Positions 48,704 through 61,203 of a DNA stretch of 64,000 bases are shown here, piece by piece. The DNA is taken from positions 5,208,001 to 5,272,000 of the forward strand of contig JAHCVI010000002.1 of the NCBI GenBank assembly GCA_019096155.1. The letters run 5' to 3'. Numbering within the stretch: position 1 is the first letter of the stretch; the number at the start of each line of letters is the position of its first letter. Under the pieces are notes generated by a model, which worked only from the letters and a program-made list of their open reading frames with translations, was not told the origin of the DNA and searched no databases. Origin of the DNA: Staphylotrichum longicolle. Taxonomy: Eukaryota; Ascomycota; Sordariomycetes; Sordariales; Chaetomiaceae. The position numbers were made by a program, and so were the translations under genes.

Positions 48704-50388
48704 ATGCCAGGAGGCTCTAGACGGAACCCCCGATCACTAATGGACAACATCCTGGGGCGTAAGCCGGCTCCGTGCCGAGACCCGACGGACAGGGAGGTGC
48801 CGCTGCATTTCTTTGAGACCAGTCTGCTGGTGCAGGGAAACAACATGGCCGTGTCGCTTGTTTTCGATGACGTGCTGGAGCCAGAAAAGCTGCGGGAGTC
48901 CCTCGAGGGGCTAATCAAACGAGACGGATGGCAGAGGTTGGGGGGCCGCCTCGTGAAAAACGTACGGACTCTCAGACCGTCGCAACCCAAGGCCTTTGCC
49001 GGTTTGGAAAAACGAAAGACGTAACTAACCACGGCTCAATCTCCCTTGGGATGCATAGGCTTCAGGCAAGATCGAATGGCACATCCCAAGCGAGTTCACG
49101 ACCTCACGGCCGGCCCTCCGCTTCACTCACGTCGACCACGGCATGCCAGCAGCGGAACACCCGGCTGCCTCACGCATCCAAGACCAAGTGACCGGCCCGC
49201 CGTGGTCGGCGACCCAGACCACCTTGCCCCTCTGGCCTGGGAGCCTGGTTACAAGCCTGGTGCATCAACGACTACTTGACCGCCGACATCCCTGTGCTCG
49301 GCCTGCGCGTGAACTCTTTTACCGACAGAACTGTCGTGGTGCTGCAGTGGCAACACGTCGCCTTCGACGCGCTGGGAATGCAGTATGTCGTGGAGAACTG
49401 GGCCCGTATGTTATGGGGCAAAGAGAACGAGATCCCTACGCCGTGCGGCTTGGACGCGGACCCCTTTGACGCGCTCGCAAAAGGCACGCGATCCGCCGCA
49501 GAACCGCATCTACTTGCTGACCGCCGGGTCGGATTAGGAGGCATGCTTAGATGGGGACTTGGCTACGGTGTCGACATGCTGGTCCGGGCCAAGGAAAACC
49601 GCATGGTTTGCGTGCCCGAGACATACTGGCGGCCGCAGCTTGAGAAGGCTCTGACTGAGCTCCGTGCCGAGGCGGCTGAAAAAGGGGAGGACGCCTCCAA
49701 GGTGTTTTTGACAGAAGGCGACATCCTGACCGCCTGGACGCTGCGTTGTGTCGTTGCCTCTCTCGAAATGAATCCAGAGCGGACGGTAAGTGAGCCTGGC
49801 TTCGTGGTCATTGGTCTGCCTCTGACACACCCTCGCTGATGTGCCTTGCAGGTCGCAGCATCCATCGCCATGTCCCTCCGCAAGTCATTTGAGGGTGACC
49901 TCATTCCTCCCTCAGCAGAGCGTCCTTATGTCGGCAACGCCTTTGGATGGGCTAATGTACTGGTCCGCGCAGGCGACATCACATCCAAACCGCTGAGTTG
50001 GCTCGCCTGCCAGGTGCGGCGCGCCATCAACGAGCAGGGCACGGCCGCACAGCACGAGGCCTACTACGCCATGGTCCGCAACTCGGGTATGGGACTGCCC
50101 ATTGTCATCTTTGGTGATGGCGGCATGGCTCAGGTCGGCTTCTCGAATTGGGACAAGGCCGGCCTGTTCCGCCTTGATTTTGCGCCCGCCCGCAGCACCC
50201 CGAGGGACGGCGTGTCCTGCCATCCGTCATACGTGCAGGAAAACCATGGCCCGGTCAAGCCAGCTAACGGTTTCTTTGTATTGGGCAAGGATAGCAAGGG
50301 GAACTACTGGACATCGGCGTGCAAGGTCAGGAGTCAATGGGCCAAGTTTCAACAGCATTTGGACAAGGAGTTCTCAGAAGGCATATGA
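48704..50388 (+). CDS. BAHD-type acyltransferase of the polyketide cluster
   Basis: Acyl-CoA-dependent O-acyltransferase of the fungal Transferase family (PF02458 type), expected in the cytosol. Exons are 48704-48961, 49059-49785 and 49852-50388. The catalytic HxxxD motif is HVAFD in LQWQHVAFDALGMQY. The second BAHD motif, usually DFGWG, appears as LDFAPAR after GLFR. N-terminal blocks (REVPLHFFETSLLVQGNNM, KIEWHIPSEF) are normal. Two frame changes in exon 2, near 49185 and 49260, each equal one missing base in a CCC and a GGG run, so the product is probably intact in the organism. It is tail-to-tail with the P450 gene only 200 bp away, supporting membership of the cluster. Acceptor and acyl donor are unknown. 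Confidence 0.85.
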
Positions 50389-50591
50389 AGTAGAATTATG
50401 TTGTATATGGCAGATGCTCGTCGTGATGTGGGATGCAGTCAGGGGCTACATAAGTAGAATATCCATCATTGATGCAGAATGCAAAGCCCAAAAAAGGCGA
50501 ACAAGGGAGACAATATCAAGGAAGTGAGTTGTGTCTACACGTGGCGTTCAGGGACCCCCACCCCGAGGCAATGCAGATCCCCGCTCGTGAT

Positions 50592-52300
50592 CTATCTCTC
50601 CCTCACGACCCGATGTAATTTGACATACAACGGCTTCTTGACACCTACGATGAACGCCTTCTGTTTGATCCAGTCCTTGCTCTCCTCGCAGAGCTCAACG
50701 TCGTACGTCCACAGAAACTTGGCGAGAAGAAGTCTTGCTTCGTGGTATGCAAGGCTGTGGAAATGCAACGGTCAGGTCCGGCTTCCCAAGGTGTAATTGG
50801 AGTCTTGGTCTGTCAGGATAATCTCACTTCTTTCCAATACAGTCTCTCGGACCAGCCGAAAAGGGGATCACGGCGTCCCTGTTGTCGTTTGCAAACTCGG
50901 CAGGGGGTACGGAAGCCCATCGCTCCGGAATGAAGTCGTCAGGACGCGCAAAATGGGCGGCTGAGTGATAGGAGGCGTAGTGGGCGTAGTAAACGACGGT
51001 CTGTGAGGCGTGTCAGTCCCGATTCAATCTGCTTTGGAGAACAAGCGTACGTCTGGTGGTAGCTCGTGGCCATCGAGCGAGGCCCCGGCTTCCGTGACGC
51101 GGCGCGGTAAGCCACCCGGGACCGGCGGGTACACGCGCAAGCCTTCTTCGATACACATTTGCAGATACTCTAAGGGCGGGAGGGTGATGGTATTCATCTC
51201 CTCGGTCGAGTTGAACTTGCCCCGGATCTCGTCCACGAGCTTCTTCCTTTTGTCGGGATTCTGGCAGAGCAGGTAGGTCAGCGCGCTCATCAGCGACGAG
51301 GTGGTCTCGGTTGCGGCCGTCAGGAAGAGGAACGAATTCTGGTGCATCTCGCCCAGTGTCAGGCCCTCGCCCTTGGTGTTGGCCTGCAGCACCAGCGTCC
51401 AAAAGTCCGGGTGGTTCGTCACGGCCTTTTCCAGCCGGCGGTCGACGAGGTCGTCGCAGAACTTGACGTGTTCCATCCTTTTGCGCTTCATGGACGCGGG
51501 AATGAGCTTCTCAAAGGTCGCGTCCATGAAGGGAAAGGAGCGGATTGCTCGCCGCAGGGCGCTGAACTTGACAACGGCCGAGATGTTGGCCAGGAAGGGG
51601 TTGTACTCCATCTTCTCGAGCAGGTGAAGCGAGTCGCCAAAGACGCAGTCGGCGATGAAGTCAAAGGTGGCAAAGTTGAACATCATGACCATGTCAACTT
51701 TTCCGTTGGTGTCGTTGGCGACGCCAGCCTTTTCCACTAGCAGGTCTGTGTACTTCTTCAGGAGCGGCTCCTGTTCTCGAATGGCACGATCGCTGAAGGC
51801 CGGGGAAAAGATCTTGCGCTGGCGCCGATGCAACTCATCGTCGGCCGTCATGAGGCCCTCGGTCCCGTCACGCCGCTGGTCCTTCATGTAGTACGCCTTG
51901 AAGTCCTTCGGGATGCTCTTGGCTGGATTGCGGTGCCCATACACGTCTCTCGAGGCGGCCTCGTTGATGGTGCTCAACTCTCCTGGGGCAACACGAACAA
52001 ACTGGCCGTACTTGGCGTGCAGCTTGTGGAATGTTGCGACCTCATCGCCCAAGAGACGCTTGATGGTGATGGGGATCTGCGACGACGCGTAAAGCCTGGG
52101 GCCCGGGAACTTGGCCAGAGGATGGAAGTAAATGTTGTAAAGCGCTGTACACAGAAAGTATCCCGCTATCTTTCCGTAGATCAGCATGGCTCAGTGACTG
52201 CCAGAGCGCAGTTCAGACTTACCAGGGTAATGGCCGCCGGTAAAAGAAACGCGTTCAGAGGAATCCCCCCCAAGGTCAGAGTTTCTGAGTCGAAAAGCAT
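50592..52300 (-). CDS. cytochrome P450 monooxygenase
   Basis: ER-anchored microsomal P450 of 510 aa. Exons 52300-52223, 52169-51051, 51000-50828 and 50754-50592 (minus strand) join without frame breaks. The N-terminal anchor spans the first intron (IPLNAFLLPAAITL, then IAGYFLCTALYNIYFHPLAKFPGP). The I-helix oxygen-binding motif is AATETTSS, the K-helix ExxR is EEGLR, the PERF-like segment is FIPERW, and the heme loop is FSAGPRDCIGKN with Cys453 as heme ligand. The sequence style resembles P450s of fungal polyketide and terpenoid clusters such as the isotrichodermin C-15 hydroxylase group. It is divergent from the PKS gene across 892 bp, so it likely oxidises the PKS product. Confidence 0.95.
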
Positions 52301-53192
52301 GGCGCTTGTTGGTCAAGGTGTCACCGTCCCTGAAGCAGTCGTGTAGGCCTACAATCGTGAACAAGAGAAGCGTTCACAGTGGAACAGACCCCATCTGTGG
52401 CTGTGATGGTAGCAAGATGACGGCCTTAAACGGGCAGAATGCGGAGAAGTGCAACACGCAACACCACCAAGGACCTCAAGCTTCCAAGGTTAGGTGGACT
52501 GCTGGCTAATTGCCGGTCGATTGATACCCGCGCCAATCCGCCGAGGTATTACTCATCTAGGTACCTTATCCAACATGCAGTCAGTCGCATGCATTGTACA
52601 ACCTGCCGGATTCCATGCCACTTACTCAGCCTTACTCAGTCACCGTTTACACGATGGCATGTATCAGATTCCTTACCTTACGTATTTGCTTGTAATTCGA
52701 AACTGTCGTCGAGGCTAACTTCCGGTTGAGCTGAGGAAATTGAAGCTTGAGTAAAAGGCCGTGATGCTACAGATTCTGAGGATCGGGGTTTGTCTGGAAC
52801 CAACTGACTGTAGTTGCTTATTTTGTGAATGGCTTAGGGTCTCTCCACTCCAGGTAATAGCTACTAAGTTCATATGACATTGCACTTGGTAATACCTGCT
52901 TGGTTCATGTATCGAGTGGGCTTAACTGATAGTTAGAGACATGAGCTTAATAGAATTTGTGGTTGGCGACTTCTCTCTCCCAAAGTTCGGGAGAATCTGG
53001 TGTTTCTCAAGGATCAAAACCCAAACCAACAGGCAATCAGCAATTAACGTCAGGTACCTGCTGTGTCTCTGCGTACAGCGTGAGTTGGTCGGGTCAGAAC
53101 AAGCAACACCGGTGACAGCTTGAGCTCAACCATCCCACGCAGAGCGCCGGACGCTTTCCTACCTGTCTACCTCACACCATTGTTGTTTCAAG
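52301..53192. promoter_or_regulatory. bidirectional promoter region of the P450 and PKS genes
   Basis: The 892-bp divergent intergenic region is more AT-rich than the flanking coding sequence. No gene is seen. I could not identify a single convincing palindromic operator by eye. Confidence 0.5.
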
Positions 53193-56100
53193 ATGCCATC
53201 TGCCACAGGAAACGGGCCTCGTGCGCCGATCGCCATCATAGGCTTGGCTTGCCGCTTTCCCGGAGACGCGTCGAACCCGTCAAAGTTCTGGGACCTGCTG
53301 AAGGAGGGACGGGAAGCGTACTCGGAGAGGACAAACCGTTACAACGAGGATGCGTTCCACTACCCCGGAGGCGACAACAGGCGCCAAAACGTCTTGCCAG
53401 TCAAGGGAGGATACATGCTCAAGGAGGACCCGTACGCGTGGGACGCAGCCTTCTTCAACATCACGGCCGCAGAAGCCATCTCTTTCGACCCGAAGCAGCG
53501 CATTGCCATGGAGGTGGCCTACGAGGCCTTTGAAAACGCCGGCATGACGCTCCAAAAAGTGGCCGGCACCCAAACGGCCTGCTACATTGGCACATCGATG
53601 AGCGATTACCGGGATTCTATCGTCCGCGACTTTGGCAACTACCCAAAATACCATCTTCTCGGCACCAGCGACGAGATGATCTCGAACCGCATCTCGCACT
53701 TCTTCGACATGCACGGCCCCAGCGCGACCATCGAAACGGCCTGTTCGTCCAGCCACGTGGCGACGCACCTTGCTTGTCAGAGCCTTCAGTCGGGCGAGTC
53801 GGAGATGGCCCTGACAGGGGGCGTGGGCATGCTGCTCGTCCCAGAAAGCACCATGCAGCTCAACAATCTGGGCTTCCTCAGCCCGTTCGGCCAGTCTCGG
53901 GCCTTTGATGAGACGGCAGGCGGGTACGGCCGCGGCGAGGGCTGCGGCATGTACGTTCTCAAGCGCCTGGACAAGGCCGTCCGGGACGGCGACACGATCC
54001 GCGCCGTTATCCGTGGCTCAGGGGTCAACCAGGACGGGTGGACGCAGGGTGTGACCATGCCGTCGGGCGATGCGCAGGCCGCTCTCATCAGGTACGTGTA
54101 CGAGTCCAACGGGCTGGACTACGGCGCGACGCAGTACGTCGAGGCGCACGGCACGGGCACGCAGGCGGGGGATCCGACCGAAGCCGGCGCCATCTACCGC
54201 ACCATCGGGCGGGAGGGACAAAAGACCAACCCGTGGCGCAAGAAGTTGTGGATTGGCAGCGTCAAGACCAACATCGGCCACCTCGAGGCGGCGGCGGGCG
54301 CGGCCAGCGTCATCAAGGGCGTGTTGGCCATGGAGCACGGCTTCATCCCCCCAACAATCCACTTCAAGAAGGCCAACCCGGCCGTCAAGTTGGACGAATG
54401 GAACCTGGCCGTGCCCACAAAGCTCACGCCCTGGCCGGCGTGCCAGACACGGCGTATGAGCACCAGCGCCTTTGGCATGGGCGGCACCAACGCACACATC
54501 GTCCTCGAGAAGCCCAACGACCAGACACTTCAGGAGCTAGCCAACAGCGGAAACAGCACCAACCCCTTAACCATCACCAACGGCACGGTCACCGACGCCG
54601 GCAACACCGCCAAAAAGCGTCTCTTCGTCTTCAGCAGCCACGACCAAGCCGGCTTCAAGCGCCTCGCCAGCGCCTTCACCTCGCACCTCGACCGCCTCGG
54701 CCCGGCGGCGTCCAACCCAGACTACCTCGCCAACCTGGCTCACACCCTTGCCGTCGCGCGGTCGGGCCTCTCCTGGCGCGCATCTTGCGCCGCCGACGGT
54801 GCGGCCGACCTACGTGAACAACTCCAAGCCACCACCTTCGGCGAGAACGCCACACGCGCATCTTCCACCTCCTCCTCGAACAAAGAGCAGCAGCAGGGAG
54901 GGCCGCGCGTCGGCTTCGTCTTCACAGGCCAGGGCGCGCAGTGGGCGCGCATGGGCGTCGAGCTGCTCCCGCGGCGCGTGTTTGGCACCTCGGTGGCCAG
55001 GTCGGCCGCGCTGCTGCGCGCGATGGGGTGCGAATGGGACCCCGTCACGGAGCTCAGCCGGGCGCAGCAGAAGGGCGGGGAGGGGTCGCGCCTGGGTGTG
55101 CCCGAGATCAGCCAGCCGATTTGCACGGTGCTGCAGATCGCGCTCGTGGACGAGCTGCGCTCGTGGGGGGTTGTCCCGGGGAAAGTGGTGGGCCATTCCA
55201 GTGGGGAGATTGCCGCGGCGTATTGTGTCGGTGCCCTGTCGCATGAGGATGCGCTGGCCGCGGCGTATTATCGGGGAAAGGCGTCGGCGGGGGTAATAAA
55301 TGCGGGGCGTCTGGGGGGGATGATGGCGGTGGGGTGCTCGCCGGAGGATGCGAAGAAGGTGATGGTCGAGACGGGGCTGCGGGTGACGGTGGCGTGCGTT
55401 AACTCGCCGTCGAGCGTGACACTCTCGGGGGATGTGGAGGCGCTGGAGGCGCTCCGGATCGTGCTCGAGGAGCGGGGAGTGTTTGCGCGGCGGTTAAAGG
55501 TTGAGGTCGCGTACCACTCGCCGCACATGCACTCGTGCTCGGCCGAGTACAGTGCTGATATTGAGCATCTGGAGCCGCGGCCAGCAGCGGCGCAGGACTA
55601 CGAGGATGGTCCGGGGCAGGGGCAGCCGCCAGTGGTCATGGTATCGAGTGTCACGGGCAACGAAGCGGACCCTGAGATGCTGGGGTCTTACTATTGGGTC
55701 CGCAACCTGATCTCGCCGGTGTTGTTTGCCGATGCCGTCAAGGAACTGGTGTCTCCTGCCGGCGAGGAAGGCAATGCCGTCGATATGCTCATCGAGATCG
55801 GGCCCCACAGTGCGCTGCAAGGCCCGACCGAGCAGACGCTGTCCCACCACGGCATCAAGAACGTCCGCTACATGTCGATGCTTACGCGGGGGGAGAACGC
55901 GCTCACGACCAGCCTCAACCTCGCGGCCGAGCTCTTCCGCCGCGGCGTCGTCGTGGACGTGGCCAAGGTCAACGACGACAACCACTGCCGTCTCCTGACG
56001 GACCTGCCGCCCTACCCGTGGAATCATTCCCAGACGTTCCGCGCCGACTCCCGCATCCAGCGCGAGCTGGTCGCGCAAAAAGTGTCAACGCGGGGCATCC

Positions 56101-59100
56101 TTGGGGCAGAGCTGCCGAGTATGGACGAGACGGAGCGAGTGTGGCGAGGCTTCATCCGGCTCGAGGAAGAACCCTGGCTGCGCGACCACACAGTCGGCAG
56201 CACCGTCCTCTTTCCCGGCGCCGGCGTCATCAGCGTCGTGCTCGAGGCCGCCCAGCAGATGGTAGAGCCGGGCAAAACGCCCCGGGCGTTCACGCTCCGC
56301 GACATCTCGTTCATGGCGCTGATGGCGCTCGCCGACGGCGTGGCTACCGAGATCATCACGCACATGCGCCCGCATCTCCTTGCCACGACGGGGTCCACCC
56401 CGGCAACCTGGTGGGAGTTCACCGTGTCCTCGTGCGCTGGCGCGACGGGCACGGTCCGCAACAACTGCCGCGGCCTAATCTCGATCGCCTACGAGGACGC
56501 GCGCAGCCCGCAGATGGTCCGTGAGGACTCCCAGCTCGAAGCCGCCCGCGTCGCTGACTACCACCGCATCCTGCGCGAGTGCCCGGACACGGTCTCCAAA
56601 GAGTACTTCTACGACCGCCTGGGCCATTCGGCGCTGAGGTACGGCGAGGTTTTTCAGGGCGTGGAGAACTGCCACCCGGGCAACGGCAAGACGGCGTTCG
56701 AGGTCAAGCTCGCGGACATCGGGGAGACGTTTACCAAGGGCAAGCTAGCCCGGCCGTTTTTCTTCCACGCTGCCGCTCTGGACGCGGTTCTCCAGGCGTG
56801 GGTAGGCACGACGAGCAACACCCACGGCCCGGGCTCGTTCGGCTTCGACGCGCCCATGCTGCCCAAGAGCATCGGTGAGCTGGAGATCGCCGCCGACGTC
56901 CCCGGCGACGTAGGCTACGTCATGCCGGGCTTCAGTCGTTCTAATAGGCACGGGTTTAACGAGTGGTCGGCTGATATTCACATGCTTGATTCGGGAGCGT
57001 CGCGCGTGTTTCTGTCCATTGCTGATTTCCGGCTGGCCGAGCTCGAGGTGGACGACGCGGCCGCGCAGGATCGAGACGGGGTCGATGTTGACCCGGCCGA
57101 GATTGCGTCTGAGGTGCATTGGAACTTTGCCTTGGATCTGCTGAAGCCGGCTGAGATCAGTCGGGTACTATCAAGTGCAGCTGCACATGAAATGCTCGGA
57201 GAGGTAAGTCCGTCCCTGCAAATGCGCTCTGTGAACTACGATGGCTGACAGCAAGAAAAGCTCGTCCGCATGGCAATCCATCAGCGCCCGGCGGTTGACG
57301 TGATCGAGCTGGTACCGAGCGCTGAGAACCTCCCTGAGGTGCTCATGTCTAAGCTGCCACAAGGCATCGTCCTCTCAAGCCAGGTCCGCTACGGCGTGGT
57401 CAGGGGTAGTGCGGACAGCAAGGCAGAGGTGCTTGGCCAACCCTTCGCTCTCCAGGCTCCCTTGGCTGCAGATGTCGCACACGCAGACCTGTTTGTCATC
57501 CCGCATAACGTCACCCAGAATTCCCAAGATTTCGAAAGTGTCTCGGAGTCCCTCGCACGCCTTGCTAAGCCTGATGCGATGATCCTTATGGTTTCCGCTG
57601 CTCCGAATGACGAGGGGGCAATGTCTTCTTCACCACCGGGGCACGTACCTCTACAGGGATTCGAGCTGGTCTCTTGCACCCCGACGGGGGCTGATTCGCT
57701 CGCTTTGTACCACTACGCAACCAAGAACCAGACACAGCCCGAGAGGCTCACCAACGGCTCAGTCGGGGAGGAGGTGGTCATCCTACAACCATCCAAGGCC
57801 TCCACCGCCATGCTATCGTTTTCCAACGAGCTTCGGGATATCCTCGAGGACCAGGGATACGCCGTGTCAACCAGGACGGATATCATTAGGGCGACAGCCG
57901 ATGCCGATGTTGATACCGACGTCGGTGCGAAAACGTGCATCTCCCTGCTGGAATTTGAGCAGCCGGTCTTGGACAACCTGTCCGAGGCGGGCTTTGAAAA
58001 CATTCGCTCACTCATCCTCAACAGCGAGCGGCTTCTCTGGGTCACGCGCGGCGACAGCCCCGCGCTTAGGCTGGTTGACGGCTTCGCGCGGTGCATCCGA
58101 AGCGAGTTTGCCGGCATCAAGTTCCAGCTTCTGCATCTCAGCGGCGGCAACGAAGGGCGGCAGCACGGCCCTGGCCTTGTGGCGCGCATCCTGCTCTCAC
58201 AGACGGCCGACAACGAGTTTAGGGAGCACGGCGGATTGCTGCAGGTCTCGCGCATCTACAACAGCCCGGCGGAGAACGACCAGATCCGCAACCACTTGCA
58301 CGACTCGGCCCGCGTCGCCAGTCTTCCGAGCATTGGCGATCAAAACGGCAAATCCATCCCCGATACGCCCCCTCTCCGTCTCAGCATCGGCAGACCCGGC
58401 CTCCTCAACACGCTGCACTTCGTCCCCGAAGACGAGAACACGGCGCTGGCACCGCTGGCCGACAACGAGGTCGAGCTGGAGGTCCGTGCCAGCGGCATCA
58501 ACTTCCGCGACATTATGGGCTCCATGGGCCTGCTCGCCGTGACGGGAATCGGGCAGGAGGCCAGCGGCGTGGTTGTCCGGACGGGCCGGCTGGGCGCCGA
58601 GGTGGGTTTGCTCAAGCCCGGCGACCGGGTGAGCACGCTGACGGCGGGCGGAACCCACGCGACGCGAATCCGGTGCGACTACCGCGTCGCGCAGAGAATT
58701 CCTGAGGCTATGTCGTTTGAGGATGCCGCTGGCGTGCCCGTCACGCACTGCACCGCTTTCTTTGCTCTGGTCCGGCTGGCCAAGCTGCGCCGCGGGCAGT
58801 CGGTGCTGGTGCACGCGGCCGCGGGAGGCACGGGGCAGGCGGCGGTGCAGTTGGCGAAGCACCTGGGCCTGGTGGTGTATGCCACCGTGGGAACGGACAA
58901 GAAGCGCCAGCTGCTGGTGGACGAGTACGGCATCCCGGAGGAGCACATCTTCAGCTCGCGCGACGCCAGCTTCGTCAAGGGCATCGAGCGAGTCACGGGT
59001 GGGAGCGGCGTCGACTGCGTGCTGAACTCGCTTTCGGGCGAGCTGCTGCGGCTGTCGTTTAGCTGCCTGGCGACGTTTGGCACCTTTGTCGAGATCGGCC

Positions 59101-60578
59101 TGCGCGACATCACTGACAACATGCGGCTCGACATGAGGCCGTTTGCCAAGAGCACAACCTTCAGCTTCATCAACATGGTGACCCTCTTGCAGCAGGACCC
59201 GGACACGCTCGGGGAGATCTTGGGCGAGGTCTTCAACCTCCTGCGCGAGGGCGCCTTGCGACCGGCGCAGCCCGTCACCGTGTACCCCGTGGGCCGTGTC
59301 GAGGAGGCCTTCCGCACCATGCAGCAGGGCAAGCACCTCGGCAAGATGGTGCTGTCCTTCACCGCCGACTACGGCCGGGCCCCCATCCTCTACCGCGCCA
59401 AGGACTCGCTCAAGCTCGATCCCAACGCGACCTATCTCATCGTTGGTGGCCTGGGCGGCCTGGGCCGCAGTCTGGCGCTTGAATTTGCCGCGTCCGGCGC
59501 CCGGCACATTGCCTTCCTCTCGCGGTCCGGCGACGCAAAGCCGGAGGCGAGGGCCGTCATCGACCAGCTCGCTGAGCGCGGTGTGCAAGCCAAAGCCTAC
59601 CGCGCCGACGTCGCCGATGAGGCGTCTTTCCTCCAGGCCATGGCGGATTGCAACAAGCAGCTCCCGCCGGTCAAGGGCGTGGTTCAGATGGCCATGGTCC
59701 TCCGCGACGTCGTGTTTGAGAAGATGAAGTATTCCGAGTGGACGACGGGCCTGCGGCCCAAAGTCCAAGGCACGTGGAACCTGCACCAGTACTTCTCCCA
59801 CGCGCGGCCGCTCGACTTTATGATCCTCTGCTCCTCCATCGCCGGCGTCTTCGGCAACCCTAGCCAGGCCCAGTACGCCGCGGGTAACACCTACCAGGAC
59901 TCCCTGGCCGCCTACCGCCGCGTCCGCGGCCTCGCCGCCGTGTCCGTCAACCTCGGTATTATGCGCGACGTCGGTGTCATCGCCGAGGGCGACTCCCACT
60001 TCATGCAGGCCTGGGAGCCGGTACTCGGCATCCGCGAACCCGCGTTCCGCGCCGCTCATGAAAAGTCTGATCAATGGGCAGACCCAACCCCAAGACGGTG
60101 GGCGCCCCCGTGCGCCGCGCAGGTCTGCGTCGCCTCGGCACCGGCGACATCCTAGCCACTCACCACCTCGCCCCGCCCTCTCTACTTCTCCGACCCGCGC
60201 TTTGCCTCCCTGGCCGTCACCAGCGTATCCCCCGCCAGTCTCACGGGAGGGGCCGCCACTGCGACCGCGTCCGTCGCAACCCGCCTCTCGGAAATCGCAA
60301 CCAACAAAGACCCCGCCCCCGCTGCCGCCATCATTACGCAGGCGCTGGTCAAGACCATGGCCGACATTTTGCGCATCCCGCCGTCTGAGGTCGATGCCGC
60401 CCGGCCGATGTACCGATATGGCGTGGACTCGCTAGTAGCGTTGGAAGTAAGGAATTGGATTACGAAGGAGATGAAGGCGAACATGACGCTGATGGAGATC
60501 TTGGCGGCGGTGCCGATGGAAGTGTTTGCGGTGCAGATTGCAAAGAAGAGTAAATTGCTTGTGGGGTTGGCCGGGTAG
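53193..60578 (+). CDS. highly reducing type I polyketide synthase (KS-AT-DH-psiMT-ER-KR-ACP)
   Basis: Iterative fungal PKS, about 2445 aa, exons 53193-57203 and 57252-60578 (48-nt intron). KS catalytic residues are Cys184 (TACSSS), His319 (EAHGTGT) and His363 (KTNIGH). The AT serine is Ser669 (GHSSGE). The DH has His999 (RDHTVG) and Asp1197 (AAALDAVLQ). The region after DH shows a shortened methyltransferase remnant (LVRMAIHQRPAVDVIELVP) without the SAM glycine motif. ER has AAAGGTG at 1859-1865. KR has the Rossmann motif IVGGLGGLG near 2067 and Tyr2212 (AQYAAGN). The ACP has the phosphopantetheine serine in GVDSL (codon 60429). No thioesterase is present. Between KR and ACP (60045-60180) the frame changes several times and includes a stop at 60153, but ER-KR and ACP are in the same frame, so net length is preserved. 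Confidence 0.93.
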
Positions 60579-61203
60579 TACCCAAGGGGACGTTTATGTT
60601 CAATTGTGCTGTGGGTTGGTTGTTTGTTTGGTGTCAGATTTGGGCGGTGTGATAGGAGTGAGGTGGTTGAGGGTTTTGGCCTTGGGTGGGTTGGCGCTGC
60701 TTTGGCTTGAAGACTCTCCACTTGTTTTCCCTTCTCTTCATTTCCTATTTCTTGTACTGCTTCATCATGTGGAGAGCCGTTGGGGGTGTCGGTTGTTTGC
60801 TTTTTGGATCGTGCGTCTCTTTGTTCGTGCCCAGTTTCGGCGCAGTCGAGCTGAGATTGTGAGTTTGGACCAGCCAACGTCGTTTTACTTACCAGACTGC
60901 CTTGGATCAAATCAAGACAGCGGAGGTGTCCGATGTCGTGGAATACACAGTGAGGTCCACAACCACCTCAGAGCAAGGCCAACCGCCAGGCCTTGAATAC
61001 AGAGCAATAGAGTTAGGTAAATAGCATTTTGTATTCTACCATGCTCGAAGAAACCTCACCCAGTAATCATGGTGGCCACGGCGCTGTATGTACCCGACTT
61101 TACCTCCTCCTCGCCCTATGTATCTTCGTGGCCACGATGGTCCACGCCTGTGGGTTCCTCAATCCGAAAAGGCTAATGTACACCTCTCCCTAACTACCGC
61201 CCT
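60579..61203. other. intergenic between convergent PKS and MFS genes
   Basis: T/G-rich sequence after the PKS stop, with no coding feature. It presumably contains both 3' UTRs. Confidence 0.5.

Noticed and set aside
58197..60074. Long minus-strand open frame (625 codons) inside the PKS
   Set aside because: It is antisense to the ER-KR coding region, a GC-bias shadow without protein motifs.
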